A program made the position numbers and the translations under genes. Positions 1-6,858 of a DNA stretch of 10,196 bases are shown here, one piece after another. Each line of letters begins with the position of its first letter. Within the stretch, counting starts at the first letter, position 1. This DNA comes from JAODBQ01 sp038213195 (GTDB taxonomy: Bacteria > Actinomycetota > Acidimicrobiia > Acidimicrobiales > Ilumatobacteraceae). Under the pieces are notes generated by a model. The model worked only from the letters and a program-made list of their open reading frames with translations, did no database searches and had not been told where the DNA came from. The stretch spans positions 1 through 10,196 of the forward strand of contig JBBQTN010000193.1 of assembly GCA_038213195.1 (NCBI GenBank), written 5' to 3'.

Positions 1-1659
1 CAGACCGAGCATCGTGTCGATCCAGTGCGTGTCTATGCCGCTAGCTGGCTCGTCGAGCAGCAGCACCTCGGCGTCGGACGCCAAGACCCTGGCCAACGAG
101 AGGAGCTTCGACTGGCCGAACGACAGCGCACCGGCGGGGACCTTGGCGAAGTCCTGCATGCCGACGAAGTGCAGCCAGCGCATCGCCGTCTCGGTCGCGT
201 CTCGCTCGGCCGTGGCGACGCGACGTGGTTGGAAGAACAGCGGGGCGAGCCGCTCGCCGGGCTGGTCCTGTACGGCCATCTGCACGTTCTGCAGGCAGTT
301 CAGGCGCTGGAACAGGCGCACATCTTGGAAGGTGCGGACCATCCCGAGTCGGGCCACCGCGTCGGGTGTGCGACCGACGAGCTGGACGCCCTTCAGCTTC
401 ACCGATCCCCGATCGGGCTTGATGAACCCGGTGAGGAGGTTGAACACCGTCGTCTTGCCGGCGCCGTTCGGACCGACGAGCGCGGTGATCGTGCCTCTGC
501 GCAACGTCATTGCCAGATCGTCGGCGGCGACGATCCCCCCGAAGCGCTTGGACAGGCCGCGCACCTGCACGAGGACCTCGGCCTGCTCCCACAGCGCCCC
601 ACGGCTGACCTGGTCCTGCGTGTCACCGGGGGCGCGCTCGGCGCCAACGCTGGCGACCGTGGTGCGCTCGAGGTACTCGTGCTCCGCCTCGGCGAGGGTG
701 GCCACGGTGGTCGACACGTCGGGGCGCCAGCCCTCGGCGCGGGCCATCTCGATGCGCGACGTGTCGGGCCGTTGCCCACGTAGCCGACCGATGACCGAGT
801 ATCCCTCCGGGAGGATCCCCTGGGGCCGGAGCTTGACGAGTGCGATCAGCAACAGGCCGTAGGCGATGAGCCGGACGAAGCCGGCCTGGTCGGCACGGAT
901 GCCGCTCGCGCGCGACAGGATCGGGTCGAGGAACGCCAGGATCCCGGCGCCGAGCACCGAGCGTGGCAGGTTGGCCATCCCGCCGAAGATGACCATCGCG
1001 ATGATCGACAGCGAGATCGAGAAACCGAACAGTCCCGGTGTTGACAGCTGGAAGAACGCCGAAAGCAGTCCGCCGCCGAACCCGGCCATCGCCGAGGTGA
1101 TCGCGAACACGACGACCTTGAACCGGAACACGTTCTTGCCCTGGGCGCGCGTCGCCTGGTCGTCTTCGCGGATGCCTTTGAGGACACGCCCGTACGGCGA
1201 CTCACCGATGCGCCAACAGATCGCGAACACCACGGTGACGGCCACGACGAGGGGCAGCATCCAGTCGGACGGGTTCTGCCACGTCCAGCCGAAGAGGTTC
1301 GACTTCGGCAAGCTGGTGAGCCCGTTGATCCCGCCGAGCTGATCGAAGGTGGTGAAGAACCCGATGATCACCGACGACATCGCCAGCGTCAGCAGGATGA
1401 GGAACTCGACCGACAACTTCAACGCCGGGAGTGCCACCAGCCCGCCGACGATGAATGCCACGGCGGTGCCCAACGCGAGGGCGAACACGATGTTCCAGTG
1501 ATGCGCTTGGAGCAGGTAACCGGTGAGGAACCCACCGACCGCACCAAAGGCCGCGTGCGCCGCAGAGACCTGCCCTGCATAGCCGAGAAGGAGGTTGAGC
1601 GACAGCGCGAAGATGATGTAGATCAGAGCGATACCGGTGTAGAAGTACCAGACCTCCAC
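1..1659 (-). CDS. LivM-LivG fusion: branched-chain amino acid-type ABC importer, permease joined to ATPase (partial, runs off left edge)
   Basis: One uninterrupted frame of 553 residues encodes two usually separate subunits of a LIV-type (HAAT family) importer. Residues 1 to about 285 are the hydrophobic LivM permease: the family opening A-L-x-L-N-L-L-L-G-Y-A-G, an EAA-like cytoplasmic loop (RVLKGIRED, 158-166) followed by a Gly/Ala-rich segment, and a closing L-R-P-Q-G. A polar linker follows (about 286-362). The LivG ATPase begins near 363 (VQVRGLSKRF), with Walker A GPNGAGKTT at 396-404, signature LSFGQ at 512-516 and Walker B VLLLDEP at 532-538. Roughly 60-80 residues of the ATPase lie beyond the window. 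The GTG start is chosen because AGGAGG sits 4 nt upstream (1664-1669). The gene overlaps the end of livH by 37 bp, which suggests coupled translation. A livF gene would be expected next, off the edge. The substrate cannot be told from sequence; amino acids are the default, with amides or urea possible. Confidence 0.93.
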   Translation of the reverse strand, partial: MEVWYFYTGIALIYIIFALSLNLLLGYAGQVSAAHAAFGAVGGFLTGYLLQAHHWNIVFALALGTAVAFIVGGLVALPALKLSVEFLILLTLAMSSVIIGFFTTFDQLGGINGLTSLPKSNLFGWTWQNPSDWMLPLVVAVTVVFAICWRIGESPYGRVLKGIREDDQATRAQGKNVFRFKVVVFAITSAMAGFGGGLLSAFFQLSTPGLFGFSISLSIIAMVIFGGMANLPRSVLGAGILAFLDPILSRASGIRADQAGFVRLIAYGLLLIALVKLRPQGILPEGYSVIGRLRGQRPDTSRIEMARAEGWRPDVSTTVATLAEAEHEYLERTTVASVGAERAPGDTQDQVSRGALWEQAEVLVQVRGLSKRFGGIVAADDLAMTLRRGTITALVGPNGAGKTTVFNLLTGFIKPDRGSVKLKGVQLVGRTPDAVARLGMVRTFQDVRLFQRLNCLQNVQMAVQDQPGERLAPLFFQPRRVATAERDATETAMRWLHFVGMQDFAKVPAGALSFGQSKLLSLARVLASDAEVLLLDEPASGIDTHWIDTMLGL

Positions 1660-2621
1660 AGTTCCTCCTCCTCCTCGTCGTCGCGTACTCGTCCCCACAA
1701 CGAACCCGGGTTGCGGATCACCGCGACGACCCTGCTCCAGTTGATCGACAGCGTCCCCAGGTAGATGACGAGGATCACAAACACCACGAGCTGGGTCCAG
1801 CGCACTTCGAGGAAGATCGAGCTGAGCTGCTCGACGACGCTCAGCCCGACGCCGACGATGAAGATCCGCAGTGGTGCTCGGGCCGTACCGGCGAGGAAGC
1901 CGACGACGAACGCGTAGATGACAGGTTTGAAGCCCATGTCGGCCGCCACCGAATACTTCAACCCGAACCAGAACGCAGCGACACCGGCGAACAGCGACCC
2001 GACCGCGAAGCAGATCAAGTAGATGGTGTCGGGATTGATGCCGATGATCCGGGCGAGCTCCGGGTTGCCGCGGGTCGCCTTGATCGATCGCCCGAGCACC
2101 GTGTAGCGCAGCAGCGCGGTGAGCGCGATCACCAGCATCACAGCGCTGAGCACCTGCCAGACGTCGACCCAGCGAAACGACGTCGGTCCCCACCGCAGCA
2201 CAGTGCGAAAGCCGTCGGGTCCGGCGAGCTGCTGGTTGGCGGAGCTGAATGTCAGGCGGATCAGGTTCTCGCCGGCGATGCCGATGCCGAGCGAGGCGAC
2301 GAAGATCGCCAGCAGTGCACTCGCGCCCGCTTGGTGGGCGAGCGTGCGGTACCCGACGCGTTCGATCGTGACCCCGGCGAGCACGCACACCAGCACCCCG
2401 AACACGGCGGCCAGACCGAACGGCATGCCGACGCGTGAGTACGCCCAGAACGCCCCGTATGCCGCCAACGCGTAGGTGAAGCTGTATGCGAAGTGGAACC
2501 GCCCCGAGACGCCGAGGATCAGCGCGAACCCGACGCCCAGCAACCCGTACGCGGTGCCGTTGATGACCCCGGTGACGAGGAGCTGGCTAACCGAATCCCA
2601 CGTGATCGTGACTGCAAACAA
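1623..2621 (-). CDS. livH: LivH-type inner membrane permease of the LIV ABC importer
   Basis: A 332-residue, very hydrophobic protein with about eight predicted membrane segments. It carries the LivH opening (V-I-N-G-T-A-Y-G-L-L-G-V-G-F-A-L, then G-x-F-H-F-A-Y) and the family's cytoplasmic loop, reading T-R-G-N-P-E-L-A-R-I-I-G-I-N before a Gly/Ala-rich helix (roughly 183-220). It would form the transmembrane channel with the LivM domain encoded next. The start is TTG at 2621; GGAG lies about 8 nt upstream, and no ATG or GTG exists in frame before the upstream stop, so the start is acceptable but not certain. The C-terminus is an acidic tail with five Glu in a row, whose GAG codons double as the ribosome binding site for the next gene. 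It lies 68 bp downstream of livK in the same operon. Confidence 0.93.
   Translation of the reverse strand: MFAVTITWDSVSQLLVTGVINGTAYGLLGVGFALILGVSGRFHFAYSFTYALAAYGAFWAYSRVGMPFGLAAVFGVLVCVLAGVTIERVGYRTLAHQAGASALLAIFVASLGIGIAGENLIRLTFSSANQQLAGPDGFRTVLRWGPTSFRWVDVWQVLSAVMLVIALTALLRYTVLGRSIKATRGNPELARIIGINPDTIYLICFAVGSLFAGVAAFWFGLKYSVAADMGFKPVIYAFVVGFLAGTARAPLRIFIVGVGLSVVEQLSSIFLEVRWTQLVVFVILVIYLGTLSINWSRVVAVIRNPGSLWGRVRDDEEEEELWRSGTSTPVSL
1664..1669 (-). promoter_or_regulatory. Shine-Dalgarno of livMG inside the livH coding end
   Basis: AGGAGG on the minus strand, 4 nt before the GTG start of the LivM-LivG fusion. It lies inside the run of GAG codons for the Glu-rich tail of LivH. It decides the start codon of the fusion and fits translational coupling of the two genes. 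Confidence 0.7.
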
Positions 2622-2645
2622 GGGCGTGACTCCAGGACGTTCGGA

Positions 2646-2661
2646 AGCCGACGAGTCGGCT
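2646..2661. other. Hairpin in the livK-livH gap
   Basis: AGCCGA-CGAG-TCGGCT is a perfect 6-bp stem closing a four-base loop, lying between the livK stop and the livH start. There is no T-run after it on the minus strand, so it is not a textbook terminator. A hairpin here could stabilise the livK message or dampen readthrough, giving more binding protein than permease. That role is inference. A 10-bp direct repeat (GGTCAGAGCT) also occurs at 2675-2684 and 2688-2697, the second copy spanning the livK stop codon. Confidence 0.4.
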
Positions 2662-2689
2662 CAGCTGCGGGACGGGTCAGAGCTGACGG

Positions 2690-4159
2690 TCAGAGCTTCT
2701 TATAGTCGGCGGCACCGATATTGAACGTGGCGAGCGTCGTCACCTTCTTGTCCTTGTACCGGAACACACCCATCGGCCTGCGCTTCAACGAGTGCGTGTC
2801 GGCGTCAAACTCGAAGCTGCCCACCGTCGTGTCATCACCCCCGTAGACGCTGGCGAACGCGTAGTTCTCCTTGAGCCCCTCCTGCAACACCGTGCCACTG
2901 TTGATATCGCCGCCTTTGGCGAGCACCCGGCGAATGATGTCCCACATCGCCAGCGTGTCCTCGTAGTAGTTGGCGGCGTAGAAGTCGGGCGAGTCACCGT
3001 ACGCCGCCTTGAACTCGCGGACGAACAGCTTGCCGAGCTTGCTCGTGGCCTCGTCAGCGTTGAAGAAGTCGGTCGAGAACGTCCACCCGACCTTGTCCAT
3101 CGCCCCCTTCGACGCGTTCAGACCATCCGGCGTGAACTCGACACCGAAGACCTTCGTCTTCAAGTTGGCCGCTTGCGACTGGTCCAGGAAGAAGCCCGGA
3201 TCTTGACCGTAGATCTCGACCAGCAGCACGTCCGGCTCGTTGTTCTTGACCTTGGTGAGCAGACTGACGTAATCCGTCGAGTTCGGTGGCGCCAGCTCAT
3301 ACAGGCCGTTGTGCGTCAGCGTGGTGCCCTTCAGTGGGGCGAGGACCAGGGCCTTGATGTCCGCGTTCACCACGGCGCCGAGGTCCCATCCCACGAAGCC
3401 CATCGTCTTCGCGTCCGGCAGCGTCTCGCCGATGTACCGGAACAGGCCGCCGAGCATGTCCACGCCCGTCAGCGCGCGCGTCCCCCAGAAATAATCCTGC
3501 CGCTGGCCCGAGCCCCCGTTACCACCACCGCCGTCGAGCGTCAGGCACTTGTACTGCTGCGTCAGCGGCAGCATCGCCAGGATGTCGTCACCGTACGACG
3601 CGAGCTTCGCAGGGACCCCCGACGTCCCCAACTCCGTCATCGCCTGCACACCCGCCTGCGGATCCCCGGACTTGTGATCCTTGTAGACCACCTTGATGTC
3701 CGGGCCACCCGCCGCCTTGATGTGCTTCACCGCCAGATCGATGCCGCGACCCATCGTCTTGCCATAGAACGAACCATTCCCCGTCAGCGCCAGCACCGTG
3801 CCCATCTGCCACGTGATCCCACCACCCAGCTTGGCCGTCGCCGGGATGCCGAGCGCGGCGATCAACTCTGCGCCGACGCCGCTCGCCCCGACGGTACTCC
3901 CGCTCGGGCTCGTGCTCGCTGACCCAGCGGTCGAGCCGGTACTGGCCACGGTCGAACCAGTGCTCGCCGTCGATGCCGTCGTCGCGGCCGCGGTGGCGGC
4001 GGGCGCCGTCGTCGTCGCGGCTGTCTTCTTGTCGCTGCCACACGCTGCTAAGACCGCCGAGGCAGCCGCACCGAAGTACCCCAATCGGAGCAACAGGTCG
4101 CGTCTCGTGACGCCCTCCCCGGAAGCAGGCGAGAATTCCGTGGACATCGTCCCCCCCAT
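2690..4159 (-). CDS. livK: LivK-type periplasmic-binding lipoprotein of the LIV ABC importer (Tat signal)
   Basis: A 489-residue extracytoplasmic substrate-binding protein (type I fold, Peripla_BP_6/LivK family). From the ATG at 4159 it has a twin-arginine motif T-R-R-D-L-L-L, a hydrophobic stretch and a lipobox L-A-A-C with the lipidated Cys at residue 40, so it is probably a Tat-exported lipoprotein. An Ala/Thr/Ser/Gly-rich low-complexity spacer of about 50 residues then tethers the binding domain. That domain opens with W-Q-M-G-T-V-L-A-L-T-G-N-G-S-F-Y-G and closes near V-T-T-L-A-T-F-N-I-G-A-A-D-Y. A second ATG at 4147 is only 3 nt after a G-run, so the upstream ATG (G-run about 10 nt before it) is preferred. 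The frame stays open back to 4570, but that extension has no family match. It is the first gene of the operon, followed by livH and livMG. Confidence 0.93.
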   Translation of the reverse strand: MGGTMSTEFSPASGEGVTRRDLLLRLGYFGAAASAVLAACGSDKKTAATTTAPAATAAATTASTASTGSTVASTGSTAGSASTSPSGSTVGASGVGAELIAALGIPATAKLGGGITWQMGTVLALTGNGSFYGKTMGRGIDLAVKHIKAAGGPDIKVVYKDHKSGDPQAGVQAMTELGTSGVPAKLASYGDDILAMLPLTQQYKCLTLDGGGGNGGSGQRQDYFWGTRALTGVDMLGGLFRYIGETLPDAKTMGFVGWDLGAVVNADIKALVLAPLKGTTLTHNGLYELAPPNSTDYVSLLTKVKNNEPDVLLVEIYGQDPGFFLDQSQAANLKTKVFGVEFTPDGLNASKGAMDKVGWTFSTDFFNADEATSKLGKLFVREFKAAYGDSPDFYAANYYEDTLAMWDIIRRVLAKGGDINSGTVLQEGLKENYAFASVYGGDDTTVGSFEFDADTHSLKRRPMGVFRYKDKKVTTLATFNIGAADYKKL

Positions 4160-4645
4160 GTTGTCGAGACCCCCCCGAGCCCCTTCGCAACGTGACAAAT
4201 GTACAACGGGGTTCACGGCGGAGTCGACACGGAGCGCCCACCCGCAAGTCAGTGATTCGCGTGACGTCGAAGCTCGTGTCCATTCGCCCGTAGCCGCGCA
4301 GACGACGCCAGCACCGTCACCGGGCCATGGTACGGCGCACGGATCGCGAATGGCCGCGGTCATGCACCGGGTGTCCGGCACGGTCTCGTCGCGGAGAGGA
4401 CGGGACGGATCCGGGTCGGCTGGGGTCACGCACCCCGGCGTCCGGCACGCACCCCGGCGTCCGGCACGGGTGCCGCGTGCTCCGCTGCGTCCAGCACGGG
4501 TGCCGGCGAGCAGAGCACGCCGACGCGCAGCGATCCCGGCGAGCAGAGCACACCGCCGCGTAGCGCACACCGATGCGCAGCGACGCGGCGATCAACCGCC
4601 GCCGCAGCCGCGCCCGACGCTGCGCGGCGATGACAGGATGAGATC
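4160..4645. other. Non-coding divergent region between livK and the methyltransferase, with imperfect GC-rich repeats
   Basis: No convincing gene is visible in these 486 bp. The region must hold promoters for the leftward livK operon and the rightward methyltransferase. An A/T-richer island lies at about 4192-4206 (minus strand reads TTGTACATTTGT), the only such patch near livK, and may be part of its promoter. The stretch 4364-4600 is full of related short repeats, listed separately. Reading frames through it give Arg/Ala/Pro-rich low-complexity peptides without family features. Confidence 0.6.
4364..4500. repeat. Short imperfect direct repeats (CACGCACCCCGGCGTCCGG type)
   Basis: Two perfect tandem copies of a 19-bp unit, CACGCACCCCGGCGTCCGG, lie at 4427-4445 and 4446-4464. 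A close relative (GCACCGGGTGTCCGGCACGG) lies at 4364-4383 and a weaker one (GCTGCGTCCAGCACGGG) at about 4484-4500. Just downstream, GGCGAGCAGAGCAC occurs twice (4505-4518 and 4538-4551). The array sits between divergent genes, so it could be a decayed repeat or a set of protein binding sites. Confidence 0.6.
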
Positions 4646-5536
4646 GTGAGCGACTACGCGGCGGTCAACCTCGCCAACTGGAACAGTCGTGTCGCCCACC
4701 ACGAGGTGGGCTACCGGTTGGAGCGCTACCGCGACGATCCCACCTACCTCTCCGATGTGGTGCGCTTCGACCTCCCGCGGCTCGGCGACATCGGCGGGCT
4801 GGACGTCGTCCACCTGCAGTGCCACATCGGCACGGACACACTGTCGCTGGCCCGGCTCGGCGCTGGCAGCGTCGCCGGCCTCGACTTCTCGGCACCGGCG
4901 ATCGATGTCGCGCGAGGGCTGGCTGCCGACTGCGACGCATCGATCGACTATGTCGAGTCCGAGCTCTACGGTGCGGTGGACGCGTTCGGGGCCGGTCGGT
5001 TCGACGTCGTCTACACCGGGATCGGTGCGCTGTGCTGGCTTCCCGACGTCGCCAGATGGGCGGAGGTGGTCGCGACGCTGCTCCGACCGGGCGGTCGCCT
5101 GTTCATCCGTGAGGGCCATCCCGTTTTGTGGTCGCTGGCCGATCCTCGCCCAGACGGATTGCTCGTGATCGAGTACCCGTACTTCGAAACCGCCGGCGTG
5201 CACTTCTCGGACGCAGTCAGCTACGTCGACCACGACGAGCCGCTGGCGTCACCGGACATCATCCACTTCAACCACGGCCTGGCGCAGGTGATCACAGCGC
5301 TGATGGATGCTGGCCTGCAGCTCACCGCGATCGAGGAGCACGACACCGTGCCGTGGAACCCCTTGGGGGACGCGATGGAGGACGCCGGTGGTGGCGAGTA
5401 CCGGCTGGTCCACGATCCGCAACGACTCGCCGCCACCTACACCGTGCGCGCCACCAAGCCGCGGGGCGACGCAGAGTCGCACGCACCCGAGGTGTCCCAG
5501 CCTGCCGTTTCCCGCGTCGACGTCAGCTCCGCTTGA
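4646..5536 (+). CDS. Class I SAM-dependent methyltransferase
   Basis: A 296-residue soluble protein with a Rossmann-type methyltransferase core. Motif I reads V-V-H-L-Q-C-H-I-G-T-D-T (54-65), the H-L-Q-C-H-x-G variant of the usual D-x-G-x-G. The acidic residue expected to bind the SAM ribose is D80 in G-L-D-F-S. A later strand (F-D-V-V-Y-T-G-I-G-A-L-C-W-L) and the L-R-P-G-G-R-L-F-I motif complete the core near residue 150. The C-terminal half may shape the acceptor pocket; the substrate is unknown. The GTG start has AGGA 7 nt upstream, and CAGGAT 6 nt upstream could instead be a -10 box for a leaderless message. The 3' end overlaps the end of the convergent SnoaL-GNAT gene by 14 bp, and the last 25 or so residues look like an unstructured tail. 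Confidence 0.85.
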   Translation: MSDYAAVNLANWNSRVAHHEVGYRLERYRDDPTYLSDVVRFDLPRLGDIGGLDVVHLQCHIGTDTLSLARLGAGSVAGLDFSAPAIDVARGLAADCDASIDYVESELYGAVDAFGAGRFDVVYTGIGALCWLPDVARWAEVVATLLRPGGRLFIREGHPVLWSLADPRPDGLLVIEYPYFETAGVHFSDAVSYVDHDEPLASPDIIHFNHGLAQVITALMDAGLQLTAIEEHDTVPWNPLGDAMEDAGGGEYRLVHDPQRLAATYTVRATKPRGDAESHAPEVSQPAVSRVDVSSA

Positions 5537-6641
5537 CGGGCTTGGCGAGGTTGATCGCGCCCGGTGGGGCGAGCGCGTTCGTGCGATGGAAGCCGGCGCG
5601 TTCGTAGATCGAGATGTTCCGCTCGCTGTGCGCCCCCGTGAACAGCTCGATCGTCGCCACGTCCGGCGGTGCGACGGCTTCGGCGTGAGCGAGCAGCTGG
5701 CGGCCGAGGCCCCGCCCGGCAAGGTCGGGGGCGACCATCAGCCGTCCGATCTCCCACGACGTGCCCGCCCGGTGGGCGCGGACCGCACCGACCAGGCGGC
5801 CGTTCATGCGCACGCACCAGACCGACCAGGAGTCCAGCCAGTCGCGCACGTCTTGCAACGACTCGTGCAACGCGGGGATCTCGAGGGTGTCGTTGGCGAG
5901 GGCTTCGGCGACCCAGCAGCACCGCTGGAGGACAAGGATCTCGGCGGCGTCGGCTCCCGTGGCGACGTGGATGTCGGTGGTGTGGGTCGTCGTAGGGACG
6001 AGGCCGTGGGCGGTGTCGGTGGTGGTGGCGACAAGGATCTCGGCGGCGTCGGCTCCCGCGGCGACGTGGGTGTCAGCGGCATCGTCGTCCGTGGCGAGCG
6101 CGAGTCCAGCCGTGTCCGCCGCCGTGCCGGTGAGGATCTCGGCATCGTGGTCCGTGGCGGGCGCGGGCTCGCCGTCGTTCGCGGCCGCAGCAGGCGCCGG
6201 TGCGGGAGGTGACAACGCGCCGGCCGGGACGACCGCTTCGAGCGCGGCCAGCATGCCGAGGTAGTCGGCGACGGCCCAGATCCCCGTCACCCGGCCGACG
6301 GTCTCGTCGACCTCGAAGATGTCGACTCCCGCGACGTCGAACGCCCGCCCGGTGGCCGCGATGACGCCGAGCGGCGTCGCCAGCGGGCCGATGTGCCGGC
6401 CGGTGACGCGGAACGCGAACGCCCGCCGACCCGGCGCTGCGAACTGGTCGTGCAGGTGATGGGTGAGGCCGCCGACCGCAGACTGCATCATCCAGGCCCG
6501 GTCGGCGAGCACCTCGACCGCGGTCGGCACACCGTTCACCAGCACCGGGTCCGCATACACCTCGCGGAAGGCCGCCAGCCCTGCGTCGCCGGGCCGCGGA
6601 TCCCGCCACAGCTCCATTGCACGGCTCACCAGATCATCCAC
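5523..6641 (-). CDS. Fusion protein: SnoaL-like domain, 33-residue repeat linker, GNAT acetyltransferase domain
   Basis: A 372-residue protein in three parts. Residues 1 to about 135 resemble SnoaL-like/ester cyclase (NTF2-fold) proteins: Y-A-D-P-V-L-V-N-G, then G-R-H-I-G-P-L-A-T-P-L-G, A-T-G-R, and I-W-A-V-A-D-Y-L. Residues about 140-237 are an Ala/Thr/Asp-rich linker containing a tandem 33-residue repeat. Residues about 237-372 are a GNAT domain opening V-L-Q-R-C-C-W-V, with the acetyl-CoA loop R-G-L-G-R near 310 in R-L-M-V-A-P-D-L-A-G-R-G-L-G and the closing N-x-x-x-I-Y-E-R-A-G-F. The GNAT part probably transfers an acetyl group to an unknown small molecule or protein. The SnoaL-like part may bind a ligand. 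The start is GTG at 6641 without a good ribosome site; in-frame GTG or ATG codons shortly downstream are alternatives. Confidence 0.82.
   Translation of the reverse strand: MDDLVSRAMELWRDPRPGDAGLAAFREVYADPVLVNGVPTAVEVLADRAWMMQSAVGGLTHHLHDQFAAPGRRAFAFRVTGRHIGPLATPLGVIAATGRAFDVAGVDIFEVDETVGRVTGIWAVADYLGMLAALEAVVPAGALSPPAPAPAAAANDGEPAPATDHDAEILTGTAADTAGLALATDDDAADTHVAAGADAAEILVATTTDTAHGLVPTTTHTTDIHVATGADAAEILVLQRCCWVAEALANDTLEIPALHESLQDVRDWLDSWSVWCVRMNGRLVGAVRAHRAGTSWEIGRLMVAPDLAGRGLGRQLLAHAEAVAPPDVATIELFTGAHSERNISIYERAGFHRTNALAPPGAINLAKPVKRS
5931..6170 (-). repeat. 99-bp tandem repeat inside the SnoaL-GNAT gene
   Basis: Copies start at 5931 and 6030, and a degenerate third at about 6129, each 99 bp apart. 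The first 46 or so bases of the first two copies differ at only two positions; the rest has drifted. In protein terms the units cover residues about 165-197 and 198-230, and the next unit's first residues (D-A-A-E-I-L-V, 231-237) run straight into the GNAT domain. The period is a multiple of three, so the frame is kept. Confidence 0.85.
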
Positions 6642-6689
6642 GTCCGAGACCCGCTATCCCACAGTTCACGAGATCACTCACGTCCGAGA
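6626..6689. repeat. 24-bp direct repeat at the start of the SnoaL-GNAT gene
   Basis: The segments 6626-6649 and 6666-6689 match at 21 of 24 positions and start 40 bp apart. Both share the core CACGTCCGAGA. The left copy contains the GTG start codon (6641), the right copy lies upstream of the gene. The pair could be an operator for a regulator or the remains of a short duplication. Confidence 0.65.
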
Positions 6690-6858
6690 TCCTGACCGAC
6701 CCGCGCCGGGGTGCTGAGCGCAGATCCGCTGCGCGGGTGGCACGGCGCCGCGCGCACCACGTCGCGGAAGCGGCCGGCCGCCGCACTCAACCGGACGCAG
6801 GAGCGGCTGGGTCCCGTCGATCGTGTCGCCAGCCGGGGTCGGCCGGTGCGCGGCAGCC

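Noticed and set aside
2792..3922. A 376-residue open frame on the plus strand
   Set aside because: It is antisense to livK, rich in Arg/His/Val, and shows no family motif. It is a by-product of the strong GC bias at third positions.
4160..4570. An N-terminal extension of LivK by about 137 residues
   Set aside because: The extension is Arg/Ala-rich, crosses the repeat cluster, and would bury the Tat/lipoprotein signal in mid-protein. The signal peptide fixes the start at 4159 or 4147.
3798..4649. A 283-residue open frame on the plus strand
   Set aside because: Its first part mirrors the LivK signal and low-complexity linker, and its second part is the repeat cluster. No protein features are seen.
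5931..6170. CRISPR-like array
   Set aside because: The repeats are 99 bp, in frame, degenerate, within a coding gene, and without regular unique spacers or cas genes.
5307..6212. A 301-residue Gly/Val/Arg-rich open frame on the plus strand with visible repeats
   Set aside because: It is antisense to the SnoaL-GNAT gene; its repeats are the shadow of the 99-bp repeat.
6770..6781. Perfect 12-bp palindrome GCGGCCGGCCGC
   Set aside because: It is only G and C in GC-rich DNA, without a T-run or a fitting position, so it is not evidence of a terminator or operator. The remaining gap 6690-6858 shows nothing else.
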